Positions 1-12,838 of a stretch of DNA of 64,000 nucleotides are shown piece by piece (positions within the stretch are counted from its first letter, which is position 1; each line of letters begins with the position of its first letter). Below the pieces are notes generated by a model, which was given only the letters and a program-made list of their open reading frames with translations, made no database searches and had not been told where the DNA came from. Source of the DNA: Pogostemon cablin (taxonomy: Eukaryota > Streptophyta > Magnoliopsida > Lamiales > Lamiaceae). The position numbers and the translations under genes were made by a program. The DNA lies in the NCBI GenBank assembly GCA_023678885.1, contig JAHCLQ010000841.1:1-64000 (forward strand). Direction: 5' to 3'.

Positions 1-310
1 CGATGCATATTTCCTTCATTTTGATGCTCCTTTTCTCATTACGATCAACATTTCCTTTGTTTTGATACATATTTCCTTCATTTTAATTCTTATTTTCTCG
101 TTACGATCAACATTTCATTCGTTCGATGCAGATTTCCTTCTTTTTGATTCTCGTTTTCTCGTTATTATCAATGTTTCCTTTGTTTCGATGCATGTTTCCT
201 TCATTTTGATGCTCCTTTCTCATTACGATCAGCATTTCCATCGTTTCGATTAATATTTCCTTCATTTTGATGCTACTTTTCTCGTTACGATCAATATTTC
301 CTTCGTTTCG
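1..310 (+). repeat. HOR-1 unit 0, partial (right end of a unit)
   Basis: From about position 51 on this matches the last monomers of unit 1 (1841-2100) almost base for base, including the CATTCGTTCGATGCAG monomer and TTTCGATTAATATTTCC. The first ~50 bases do not match the expected monomer: they read GATGCTCC and CTCATTACGATCAAC where other units have AATGCTTA and CTCGTTACGATCAAT. That suggests a lost monomer or local exchange just at the window edge. Confidence 0.9.
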
Positions 311-2100
311 ATGAATATTTCCTTTATTTTAATGCTCATTTTCTCGTTACGATCAACATTTCCTTCGTTTCAATGCATATTTCCTTCATTTTCATGCTCC
401 TTTTCTTGTTACGATCAGCATTTAATTCGTTTCAATGCAGATATCCTTTGTTTTAATTCTCATTTTCTCGTTACGATCAATATTACCTTCGTTTCGACGC
501 ATATTTCCTTCATTTTGATGCTCCTTTTCTCGTTACAATCAACATTTCTCTCGTTTAATGTAGATTTCCATCATTTTGATGCTCCTTTTTTCAGTACTAT
601 CGATATTTCCATCGTTTCAATGAATATTTCCTTTATTTTAATGCTTATTTTTTGTTACGATCAACAATTTCTGCGTTTCGATGTATATTTCCTTCATTTT
701 GATGCACTTTTTCTCATTATGATAAGCATTTACTTCGTTTTGATGCATATTTACTTCATTTTAATGCTCCTTTCTTGTTACGATCAATATTTCATTCGTT
801 TCGATGCAGATTACCTTCTTTTTTATGCTCGTTTTCTCATTATGATCAATATTTCTATTGTTTCGATGCATATTTCCTTCATTTTGATGCTTTTTTTCTC
901 ATTACGATCAGCATTTCCTTCGTTTCGATGAATATTTCCTTCTTTTTTATGCTCTTTTTCTCATTACGATCAACATTTATTTTATTTTGATGCATATTTC
1001 CTTCATTTTGATGCTCATTTTCTCGTTACAATCAACATTTCCTTCGTTTCGACACATATTCCTTCATTTTGATGCTCATTTCCTCGTTACGATCAATCTT
1101 TCCTTCGTTTCGATGCATATTTACTTCATTTTGATGCTCCTTTTCTTCTTACGATCAATATTTCTAGTTTCGATGCTGATTTCCTTCTTTTTGATGCTCG
1201 TTTTCTCGTTACGATCAATATTTCCTTTGTTTCGATGCATATTTCCTTCATTTTGATTCTTATTTTCTCGTTACGATCAATATTACCTTCGTTTCGATGC
1301 ATATTTCCTTCATTTTGATGCTCCTTTTCTCGTTACGATCAATGTTTCCTTCGTTTCGATGCATATTTTCTTCAATTTGATGCTTTTTTTATTGTTACGA
1401 TCAATATTTTATTTCTTTCGATGCAGATTTTCATCACTTTGATGCTCCTTTTCTCAGTACGATCAATATTTCCTTCGTTTCGATGAATATTTCCTTCATT
1501 TTAATGCTCATTTTCTCGTTACGATCAATATTTTCTTCGTTTTGATGAATATTTCCTTCAATTTGATGCACTTTTTCCCATTACTATCAGCATTTACTTC
1601 GTTTTGATGCATGTTTACTTCATTTTGATGCTCCTTTTCTTGTTACGATCAATATTTCATTCATTTCGATGCAGATTTCCTTCTTTTGGATGCTCGTTTT
1701 CTCATTACTATCAATGTTTCCTTCGTTTCGATGCATATTTTCATCATTTTGATGCTCCTTTTCTCATTACTATCAACATTTCCTTCATTTCGATGCATAT
1801 TTCCTTCATTTTAATGCTTATTTTCTCGTTACGATCAATATTTCCTTTGTTTTGATACATATTTCCTTCATTTTAATTCTTATTTTCTCGTTACGATCAA
1901 CATTTCATTCGTTCGATGCAGATTTCCTTCTTTTTGATTCTCGTTTTCTCGTTATTATCAATGTTTCCTTTGTTTCGATGCATGTTTCCTTCATTTTGAT
2001 GCTCCTTTCTCATTACGATTAGCATTTCCATCGTTTCGATTAATATTTCCTTCATTTTGATGCTACTTTTCTCGTTACGATCAATATTTCCTTCGTTTCG
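311..2100 (+). repeat. HOR-1 unit 1 (1,790 bp; haplotype A-a)
   Basis: The 5' half is A-type (ATCAACAATTTC near 660, TTATGATAAGC near 718). It starts with GATGAATATT, and the preceding TTTCGATTAAT resembles B units, so it looks like a B/A' recombinant. The 3' half is a-type: ACAATCAAC near 1028, CTCATTTCCTCG near 1080, CGATGCATATTTCC near 1240. Confidence 0.92.
1282..1343 (+). repeat. Representative near-consensus 62-bp monomer
   Basis: This monomer shows the internal structure well. S1 is 1282-1302 (21 bp), S2 is 1303-1323 (21 bp) and S3 is 1324-1343 (20 bp). S1 and S2 share TTTCCTTC, then differ as GTTTCGATGCAT versus ATTTTGATGCTC. S3 (TTTTCTCGTTACGATCAA) aligns to S1 with one base missing and scattered changes. 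The monomer therefore looks like an old trimer of a ~21-bp unit. It contains an ATGCAT palindrome in S1, a GATC in S3 and four CpG dinucleotides. Confidence 0.9.
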
Positions 2101-3889
2101 ATGAATATTTCCTTTATTTTAATGCTCATTTTCTCGTTACGATCAACATTTCCTTCGTTTCAATGCATATTTCCTTCATTTTCATGCTCCTTTTCTTGTT
2201 ACGATCAGCATTTAATTCGTTTCAATGCAGATATCCTTTGTTTTAATTCTCATTTTCTCGTTACGATCAATAATACCTTCGTTTCGACGCATATTTCCTT
2301 CATTTTGATGCTCCTTTTCTCGTTACAATCAACATTTCTCTCGTTTAATGTAGATTTCCATCATTTTGATGCTCCTTTTTTCAGTACTATCGATATTTCC
2401 ATCGTTTCAAAGAATATTTCCCTCATTTTAATGCTTATTTTTCGTTACGATCAATAATTTCTGCGTTTCGATGTATATTTCCTTCATTTTGATGCACTTT
2501 TTCTCATTACGATAAGCATTTACTTCGTTTTGATGCACATTTACTTCATTTTAATGCTCCTTTCTTGTTACGATCAATATTTCATTCGTTTCGATGCAGA
2601 TTACCTTCTTTTTTATGCTCGTTTTCTCATTATGATCAATATTTCTATTGTTTCGATGCATATTTCCTTCATTTTGATGCTTCTTTTCTCATTACGATCA
2701 GCATTTCCTTCGTTTCGATGAATATTTCCTTCTTTTTTATGCTCTTTTTCTCATTACGATCAACATTTATTTTATTTTGATGCATATTTCCTTCATTTTG
2801 ATTCTTATTTTCTCGTTACGATCAACATTTCCTTCGTTTCGACACATATTCCTTCATTTTGATGCTCATTTTCTTGTTACGATCAATCTTTCCTTCGTTT
2901 CGATGCATATTTACTTCATTTTGATGCTCCTTTTCTTCTTACGATCAATATTTCTAGTTTCGATGCTGATTTCTTTCTTTTTGATGCTCGTTTTCTCGTT
3001 ACGATCAATATTTCCTTTGTTTCGATGCAAATTTCCTTCATTTTGATTCTTATTTTCTCGTTACGATCAATATTACCTTCGTTTCGATGCATATTTCCTT
3101 CATTTTGATGCTCCTTTTCTCGTTACGATCAATGTTTCCTTCGTTTCGATGCATATTTTCTTCAATTTGATGCTCTTTTTATTGTTACGATCAATATTTT
3201 ATTTCTTTCGATGCAGATTTTCATCACTTTGATGCTCCTTTTCTCAGTACGATCAATATTTCCTTCGTTTCGATGAATATTTCCTTCATTTTAATGCTCA
3301 TTTCTCGTTACGATCAATATTTTCTTCGTTTTGATGAATATTTCCTTCAATTTGATGCACTTTTTCCCGTTACTATCAGCATTTACTTCGTTTTGATGCA
3401 TGTTTACTTCATTTTGATGTTCCTTTTCTTGTTACAATCAATATTTCATTCATTTCGATGCAGATTTCCTTCTTTTGGATGCTCGTTTTCTCATTACTAT
3501 CAATGTTTCCTTCGTTTCGATGCATATTTTCATCATTTTGATGCTCCTTTTCTCATTACTATCAACATTTCCTTCATTTCGATGCATATTTCCTTCATTT
3601 TAATGCTTATTTTCTCGTTATGATCAATATTTCCTTTGTTTTGATACATATTTCCTTCATTTTAATTCTTATTTTCTCGTTACGATCAATATTTCATTCG
3701 TTCGATGCAGATTTCCTTCTTTTTGATTCTCGTTTTCTCGTTATTATCAATGTTTCCTTTGTTTCGATGCATGTTTCCTTCATTTTGATGCTCCTTTCTC
3801 ATTACGATCAGCATTTCCATCGTTTAGATTAATATTTCCTTCATTTTGATGCTACTTTTCTCGTTACGATCAATATTTCCTTCGTTTCG
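2101..3889 (+). repeat. HOR-1 unit 2 (1,789 bp; B-b)
   Basis: B-type 5' half: CAAAGAATATTTCCCTC and ATCAATAATTTC near 2410-2460. b-type 3' half: GATTCTTATTTTCTCG near 2800, GATTTCTTTC, GATGCAAATTTCC near 3025. One T is missing in TGCTCATTTCTCG near 3300, explaining the 1,789-bp length. CAATAATACC near 2270 is private. Confidence 0.92.
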
Positions 3890-5679
3890 ATGATTATTTC
3901 CTTTATTTTAATGCTCATTTTCTCGTTACGATCAACATTTCCTTCGTTTCAATGCATATTTCCTTCATTTTCATGCTCCTTTTCTTGTTACGATCAGCAT
4001 TTAATTCGTTTCAATGCAGATATCCTTTGTTTTAATTCTCATTTTCTCGTTACGATCAATATTACCTTCGTTTCGACGCATATTTCTTTCATTTTGATGC
4101 TCCTTTTCTCGTTACAATCAACATTTCTCTCGTTTAATGTAGATTTCCATCATTTTGATGCTTCTTTTTTCAGTACTATCGATATTTCCATCGTTTCAAT
4201 GAATATTTCCTTTATTTTAATGCTTATTTTTTGTTACGATCAACAATTTCTGCGTTTCGATGTATATTTCCTTCATTTTGATGCACTTTTTCTCATTATG
4301 ATAAGCATTTACTTCGTTTTGATGCATATTTACTTCATTTTAATGCTCCTTTCTTGTTACGATCAATATTTCATTCGTTTCGATGCAGATTACCTTCTTT
4401 TTTATGCTCGTTTTCTCATTATGATCAATATTTCTATTGTTTCGATGCATATTTCCTTCATTTTGATGCTTTTTTTCTCATTACGATCAGCATTTCCTTC
4501 GTTTCGATGAATATTTCCTTCTTTTTTATGCTCTTTTTCTCATTACGATCAACATTTATTTTATTTTGATGCATATTTCCTTCATTTTGATGCTCATTTT
4601 CTCGTTACAATCAACATTTCCTTCGTTTCGACACATATTCCTTCATTTTGATGCTCATTTCCTCGTTACGATCAATGTTTCCTTCGTTTCGATGCATATT
4701 TACTTCATTTTGATGCTCCTTTTCTTCTTACGATCAATATTTCTAGTTTCGATGCTGATTTCCTTCTTTTTGATGCTCGTTTTCTCGTTACGATCAATAT
4801 TTCCTTTGTTTCGATGCATATTTCCTTCATTTTGATTCTTATTTTCTCGTTACGATCAATATTACCTTCGTTTCGATGCATATTTCCTTCATTTTGATGC
4901 TCCTTTTCTCGTTACGATCAATGTTTCCTTCGTTTCGATGCATATTTTCTTCAATTTGATGCTTTTTTTATTGTTACGATCAATATTTTATTTCTTTCGA
5001 TGCAGATTTTCATCACTTTGATGCTCCTTTTCTCAGTACGATCAATATTTCCTTCGTTTCGATGAATATTTCCTTCATTTTAATGCTCATTTTCTCGTTA
5101 CGATCAATATTTTCTTCATTTTGATGAATATTTCCTTCAATTTGATGCACTTTTTCCCATTACTATCAGCATTTACTTCGTTTTGATGCATGTTTACTTC
5201 ATTTTGATGCTCCTTTTCTTGTTACGATCAATATTTCATTCATTTCGATGCAGATTTCCTTCTTTTGGATGCTCGTTTTCTCATTACTATCAATGTTTCC
5301 TTCGTTTCGATGCATATTTTCATCATTTTGATGCTCCTTTTCTCATTACTATCAACATTTCCTTCATTTCGATGCATATTTCCTTCATTTTAATGCTTAT
5401 TTTCTCGTTACGATCAATATTTCCTTTGTTTTGATACATATTTCCTTCATTTTAATTCTTATTTTCTCGTTACGATCAACATTTCATTCGTTCGATGCAG
5501 ATTTCCTTCTTTTTGATTCTCGTTTTCTCGTTATTATCAATGTTTCCTTTGTTTCGATGCATGTTTCCTTCATTTTGATGCTCCTTTCTCATTACGATCA
5601 GCATTTCCATCGTTTCGATTAATATTTCCTTCATTTTGATGCTACTTTTCTCGTTACGATCAATATTTCCTTCGTTTCG
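3890..5679 (+). repeat. HOR-1 unit 3 (1,790 bp; A'-a)
   Basis: A' units start GATGATTATTTCC and are preceded by TTTAGATTAAT. They carry GACGCATATTTCTTTC, and ATCAACAATTTC in the sixth monomer. The 3' half is a-type. Private changes include GATGCTTCTTTTTTCAG near 4158 and ATCAATGTTTCC near 4672 where most units have ATCAATCTTTCC. Confidence 0.92.
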
Positions 5680-7469
5680 ATGAATATTTCCTTTATTTTA
5701 ATGCTCATTTTCTCGTTACGATCAACATTTCCTTCGTTTCAATGCATATTTCCTTCATTTTCATGCTCCTTTTCTTGTTACGATCAGCATTTAATTCGTT
5801 TCAATGCAGATATCCTTTGTTTTAATTCTCATTTTCTCGTTACGATCAATATTACCTTCGTTTCGACGCATATTTCCTTCATTTTGATGCTCCTTTTCTC
5901 GTTACAATCAACATTTCTCTCGTTTAATGTAGATTTCCATCATTTTGATGCTCCTTTTTTCAGTACTATCGATATTTCCATCGTTTCAAAGAATATTTCC
6001 CTCATTTTAATGCTTATTTTTCGTTACGATCAATAATTTCTGCGTTTCGATGTATATTTCCTTCATTTTGATGCACTTTTTCTCATTACGATAAGCATTT
6101 ACTTCGTTTTGATGCACATTTACTTCATTTTAATGCTCCTTTCTTGTTACGATCAATATTTCATTCGTTTCGATGCAGATTACCTTCTTTTTTATGCTCG
6201 TTTTCTCATTATGATCAATATTTCTATTGTTTCGATGCATATTTCCTTCATTTTGATGCTTCTTTTCTCATTACGATCAGCATTTCCTTCGTTTCGATGA
6301 ATATTTCCTTCTTTTTTATGCTCTTTTTCTCATTACGATCAACATTTATTTTATTTTGATGCATATTTCCTTCATTTTGATGCTCATTTTCTCGTTACAA
6401 TCAACATTTCCTTCGTTTCGACACATATTCCTTCATTTTGATGCTCATTTCCTCGTTACGATCAATCTTTCCTTCGTTTCGATGCATATTTACTTCATTT
6501 TGATGCTCCTTTTCTTCTTACGATCAATATTTCTAGTTTCGATGCTGATTTCCTTCTTTTTGATGCTCGTTTTCTCGTTACGATCAATATTTCCTTTGTT
6601 TCGATGCATATTTCCTTCATTTTGATTCTTATTTTCTCGTTACGATCAATATTACCTTCGTTTCGATGCATATTTCCTTCATTTTGATGCTCCTTTTCTC
6701 GTTACGATCAATGTTTCCTTCGTTTCGATGCATATTTTCTTCAATTTGATGCTTTTTTTATTGTTACGATCAATATTTTATTTCTTTCGATGCAGATTTT
6801 CATCACTTTGATGCTCCTTTTCTCAGTACGATCAATATTTCCTTCGTTTCGATGAATATTTCCTTCATTTTAACGCTCATTTTCTCGTTACGATCAATAT
6901 TTTCTTCGTTTTGATGAATATTTCCTTCAATTTGATGCACTTTTTCCCATTACTATCAGCATTTACTTCGTTTTGATGCATGTTTACTTCATTTTGATGC
7001 TCCTTTTCTTGTTACGATCAATATTTCATTCATTTCGATGCAGATTTCCTTCTTTTGGATGCTCGTTTTCTCATTACTATCAATGTTTCCTTCGTTTCGA
7101 TGCATATTTTCATCATTTTGATGCTCCTTTTCTCATTAATATCAACATTTCCTTCATTTCGATGCATATTTCCTTCATTTTAATGCTTATTTTCTCGTTA
7201 CGATCAATATTTCCTTTGTTTTGATACATATTTCCTTCATTTTAATTCTTATTTTCTCGTTACGATCAACATTTCATTCGTTCGATGCAGATTTCCTTCT
7301 TTTTGATTCTCGTTTTCTCGTTATTATCAATGTTTCCTTTGTTTCGATGCATGTTTCCTTCATTTTGATGCTCCTTTCTCATTACGATCAGCATTTCCAT
7401 CGTTTCGATTAATATTTCCTTCATTTTGATGCTACTTTTCTCGTTACGATCAATATTTCCTTCGTTTCG
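5680..7469 (+). repeat. HOR-1 unit 4 (1,790 bp; B-a)
   Basis: B-type 5' half and a-type 3' half. It carries TTTTAACGCTCATT near 6870, shared with units 7 and 12, and a private ATTAATATCAAC near 7137. Confidence 0.92.
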
Positions 7470-9259
7470 ATGAATATTTCCTTTATTTTAATGCTCATTT
7501 TCTCGTTACGATCAACATTTCCTTCGTTTCAATGCATATTTCCTTCATTTTCATGCTCCTTTTCTTGTTACGATCAGCATTTAATTCGTTTCAATGCAGA
7601 TATCCTTTGTTTTAATTCTCATTTTCTCGTTACGATCAATATTACCTTCGTTTCGACGCATATTTCCTTCATTTTGATGCTCCTTTTCTCGTTACAATCA
7701 ACATTTCTCTCGTTTAATGTAGATTTCCATCATTTTGATGCTCCTTTTTTCAGTACTATCGATATTTCCATCGTTTCAAAGAATATTTCCCTCATTTTAA
7801 TGCTTATTTTTCGTTACGATCAATAATTTCTGCGTTTCGATGTATATTTCCTTCATTTTGATGCACTTTTTCTCATTACGATAAGCATTTACTTCGTTTT
7901 GATGCACATTTACTTCATTTTAATGCTCCTTTCTTGTTACGATCAATATTTCATTCGTTTCGATGCAGATTACCTTCTTTTTTATGCTCGTTTTCTCATT
8001 ATGATCAATATTTCTATTGTTTCGATGCATATTTCCTTCATTTTGATGCTTCTTTTCTCATTACGATCAGCATTTCCTTCGTTTCGATGAATATTTCCTT
8101 CTTTTTTATGCTCTTTTTCTCATTACGATCAACATTTATTTTATTTTGATGCATATTTCCTTCATTTTGATTCTCATTTTCTCGTTACAATCAACATTTC
8201 CTTCGTTTCGACACATATTCCTTCATTTTGATGCTCATTTCCTCGTTACGATCAATCTTTCCTTCGTTTCGATGCATATTTACTTCATTTTGATGCTCCT
8301 TTTCTTCTTACGATCAATATTTCTAGTTTCGATGCTGATTTCCTTCTTTTTGATGCTCGTTTTCTCGTTACGATCAATATTTCCTTTGTTTCGATGCATA
8401 TTTCCTTCATTTTGATTCTTATTTTCTCGTTACGATCAATATTACCTTCGTTTCGATGCATATTTCCTTCATTTTGATGCTCCTTTTCTCGTTACGATCA
8501 ATGTTTCCTTCGTTTCGATGCATATTTTCTTCAATTTGATGCTCTTTTTATTGTTACGATCAATATTTTATTTCTTTCGATGCAGATTTTCATCACTTTG
8601 ATGCTCCTTTTCTCAGTACGATCAATATTTCCTTCGTTTCGATGAATATTTCCTTCATTTTAATGCTCATTTTCTCGTTACGATCAATATTTTCTTCGTT
8701 TTGATGAATATTTCCTTCAATTTGATGCACTTTTTCCCATTACTATCAGCATTTACTTCGTTTTGATGCATGTTTACTTCATTTTGATGCTCCTTTTCTT
8801 GTTACGATCAATATTTCATTCATTTCGATGCAGATTTCCTTCTTTTGGATGCTCGTTTTCTCATTACTATCAATGTTTCCTTCGTTTCGATGCATATTTT
8901 CATCATTTTGATGCTCCTTTTCTCATTACTATCAACATTTCCTTCATTTCGATGCATATTTCCTTCATTTTAATGCTTATTTTCTCGTTACGATCAATAT
9001 TTCCTTTGTTTTGATACATATTTCCTTCATTTTAATTCTTATTTTCTCGTTACGATCAACATTTCATTCGTTCGATGCAGATTTCCTTCTTTTTGATTCT
9101 CGTTTTCTCGTTATTATCAATGTTTCCTTTGTTTCGATGCATGTTTCCTTCATTTTGATGCTCCTTTCTCATTACGATCAGCATTTCCATCGTTTCGATT
9201 AATATTTCCTTCATTTTGATGCTACTTTTCTCGTTACGATCAATATTTCCTTCGTTTCG
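7470..9259 (+). repeat. HOR-1 unit 5 (1,790 bp; B-a)
   Basis: B-type 5' half and mostly a-type 3' half. GATTCTCATTTTCTCG near 8170 and GATGCTCTTTTTATTG near 8540 are b-like positions within an otherwise a-type half, so this unit appears mosaic. Confidence 0.92.
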
Positions 9260-11048
9260 ATGAATATTTCCTTTATTTTAATGCTCATTTTCTCGTTACG
9301 ATCAACATTTCCTTCGTTTCAATGCATATTTCCTTCATTTTCATGCTCCTTTTCTTGTTACGATCAGCATTTAATTCGTTTCAATGCAGATATCCTTTGT
9401 TTTAATTCTCATTTTCTCGTTACGATCAATATTACCTTCGTTTCGACGCATATTTCCTTCATTTTGATGCTCCTTTTCTCGTTACAATCAACATTTCTCT
9501 CGTTTAATGTAGATTTCCATCATTTTGATGCTCCTTTTTTCAGTACTATCGATATTTCCATCGTTTCAAAGAATATTTCCCTCATTTTAATGCTTATTTT
9601 TCGTTACGATCAATAATTTCTGCGTTTCGATGTATATTTCCTTCATTTTGATGCACTTTTTCTCATTACGATAAGCATTTACTTCGTTTTGATGCACATT
9701 TACTTCATTTTAATGCTCCTTTCTTGTTACGATCAATATTTCATTCGTTTCGATGCAGATTACCTTCTTTTTTATGCTCGTTTTCTCATTATGATCAATA
9801 TTTCTATTGTTTCGATGCATATTTCCTTCATTTTGATGCTTCTTTTCTCATTACGATCAGCATTTCCTTCGTTTCGATGAATATTTCCTTCTTTTTTATG
9901 CTCTTTTTCTCATTACGATCAACATTTATTTTATTTTGATGCATATTTCCTTCATTTTGATTCTTATTTTCTCGTTACGATCAACATTTCCTTCGTTTCG
10001 ACACATATTCCTTCATTTTGATGCTCATTTTCTTGTTACGATCAATCTTTCCTTCGTTTCGATGCATATTTACTTCATTTTGATGCTCCTTTTCTTCTTA
10101 CGATCAATATTTCTAGTTTCGATGCTGATTTCTTTCTTTTTGATGCTCGTTTTCTCGTTACGATCAATATTTCCTTTGTTTTGATGCAAATTTCCTTCAT
10201 TTTGATTCTTATTTTCTCGTTACGATCAATATTACCTTCGTTTCGATGCATATTTCCTTCATTTTGATGCTCCTTTTCTCGTTACGATCAATGTTTCCTT
10301 CGTTTCGATGCATATTTTCTTCAATTTGATGCTCTTTTTATTGTTACGATCAATATTTTATTTCTTTCGATGCAGATTTTCATCACTTTGATGCTCCTTT
10401 TCTCAGTACGATCAATATTTCCTTCGTTTCGATGAATATTTCCTTCATTTTAATGCTCATTTCTCGTTACGATCAATATTTTCTTCGTTTTGATGAATAT
10501 TTCCTTCAATTTGATGCACTTTTTCCCATTACTATCAGCATTTACTTCGTTTTGATGCATGTTTACTTCATTTTGATGCTCCTTTTCTTGTTACGATCAA
10601 TATTTCATTCATTTCGATGCAGATTTCCTTCTTTTGGATGCTCGTTTTCTCATTACTATCAATGTTTCCTTCGTTTCGATGCATATTTTCATCATTTTGA
10701 TGCTCCTTTTCTCATTACTATCAACATTTCCTTCATTTCGATGCATATTTCCTTCATTTTAATGCTTATTTTCTCGTTATAATCAATATTTCCTTTGTTT
10801 TGATACATATTTCCTTCATTTTAATTCTTATTTTCTCGTTACGATCAATATATCATTCGTTCGATGCAGATTTCCTTCTTTTTGATTCTCGTTTTCTCGT
10901 TATTATCAATGTTTCCTTTGTTTCGATGCATGTTTCCTTCATTTTGATGCTCCTTTCTCATTACGATCAGCATTTCCATCGTTTAGATTAATATTTCCTT
11001 CATTTTGATGCTACTTTTCTCGTTACGATCAATATTTCCTTCGTTTCG
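9260..11048 (+). repeat. HOR-1 unit 6 (1,789 bp; B-b)
   Basis: B-b unit with the missing T in TGCTCATTTCTCG near 10,460. Private changes are TTTTGATGCAAATTTCC near 10,180, GTTATAATCAAT near 10,777 and ATCAATATATCATTCG near 10,848. Confidence 0.92.
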
Positions 11049-12838
11049 ATGATTATTTCCTTTATTTTAATGCTCATTTTCTCGTTACGATCAACATTTC
11101 CTTCGTTTCAATGCATATTTCCTTCATTTTCATGCTCCTTTTCTTGTTACGATCAGCATTTAATTCGTTTCAATGCAGATATCCTTTGTTTTAATTCTCA
11201 TTTTCTCGTTACGATCAATATTACCTTCGTTTCGACGCATATTTCTTTCATTTTGATGCTCCTTTTCTCGTTACAATCAACATTTCTCTCGTTTAATGTA
11301 GATTTCCATCATTTTGATGCTCCTTTTTTCAGTACTATCGATATTTCCATCGTTTCAATGAATATTTCCTTTATTTTAATGCTTATTTTTTGTTACGATC
11401 AACAATTTCTGCGTTTCGATGTATATTTCCTTCATTTTGATGCACTTTTTCTCATTATGATAAGCATTTACTTCGTTTTGATGCATATTTACTTCATTTT
11501 AATGCTCCTTTCTTGTTACGATCAATATTTCATTCGTTTCGATGCAGATTACCTTCTTTTTTATGCTCGTTTTCTCATTATGATCAATATTTCTATTGTT
11601 TCGATGCATATTTCCTTCATTTTGATGCTTTTTTTCTCATTACGATCAGCATTTCCTTCGTTTCGATGAATATTTCCTTCTTTTTTATGCTCTTTTTCTC
11701 ATTACGATCAACATTTATTTTATTTTGATGCATATTTCCTTCATTTTGATGCTCATTTTCTCGTTACAATCAACATTTCCTTCGTTTCGACACATATTCC
11801 TTCATTTTGATGCTCATTTCCTCGTTACGATCAATCTTTCCTTCGTTTCGATGCATATTTACTTCATTTTGATGCTCCTTTTCTTCTTACGATCAATATT
11901 TCTAGTTTCGATGCTGATTTCCTTCTTTTTGATGCTCGTTTTCTCGTTACGATCAATATTTCCTTTGTTTCGATGCATATTTCCTTCATTTTGATTCTTA
12001 TTTTCTCGTTACGATCAATATTACCTTCGTTTCGATGCATATTTCCTTCATTTTGATGCTCCTTTTCTCGTTACGATCAATGTTTCCTTCGTTTCGATGC
12101 ATATTTTCTTCAATTTGATGCTTTTTTTATTGTTACGATCAATATTTTATTTCTTTCGATGCAGATTTTCATCACTTTGATGCTCCTTTTCTCAGTACGA
12201 TCAATATTTCCTTCGTTTCGATGAATATTTCCTTCATTTTAACGCTCATTTTCTCGTTACGATCAATATTTTCTTCGTTTTGATGAATATTTCCTTCAAT
12301 TTGATGCACTTTTTCCCATTACTATCAGCATTTACTTCGTTTTGATGCATGTTTACTTCATTTTGATGCTCCTTTTCTTGTTACGATCAATATTTCATTC
12401 ATTTCGATGCAGATTTCCTTCTTTTGGATGCTCGTTTTCTCATTACTATCAATGTTTCCTTCGTTTCGATGCATATTTTCATCATTTTGATGCTCCTTTT
12501 CTCATTACTATCAACATTTCCTTCATTTCGATGCATATTTCCTTCATTTTAATGCTTATTTTCTCGTTACGATCAATATTTCCTTTGTTTTGATACATAT
12601 TTCCTTCATTTTAATTCTTATTTTCTCGTTACGATCAACATTTCATTCGTTCGATGCAGATTTCCTTCTTTTTGATTCTCGTTTTCTCGTTATTATCAAT
12701 GTTTCCTTTGTTTCGATGCATGTTTCCTTCATTTTGATGCTCCTTTCTCATTACGATCAGCATTTCCATCGTTTCGATTAATATTTCCTTCATTTTGATG
12801 CTACTTTTCTCGTTACGATCAATATTTCCTTCGTTTCG
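11049..12838 (+). repeat. HOR-1 unit 7 (1,790 bp; A'-a)
   Basis: A' start (GATGATTATT after TTTAGATTAAT), ATCAACAATTTC and TTATGATAAGC, then an a-type 3' half. It carries TTTTAACGCTCATT near 12,240, shared with units 4 and 12. Confidence 0.92.

Noticed and set aside
593..615. CAGTACTATCGATATTTCC as a specific protein-binding or regulatory site
   Set aside because: It is simply a diverged S3/S1 joint present once in each HOR unit. It is useful as a landmark, but there is no evidence of function.
1282..1343. CENP-B box-like motif (CTTCGTTTCGATGC or TTCGATGCATATTTC)
   Set aside because: The TTCG start fits, but the required CGGG end of the mammalian box is absent from the consensus monomer and from the variants I read.
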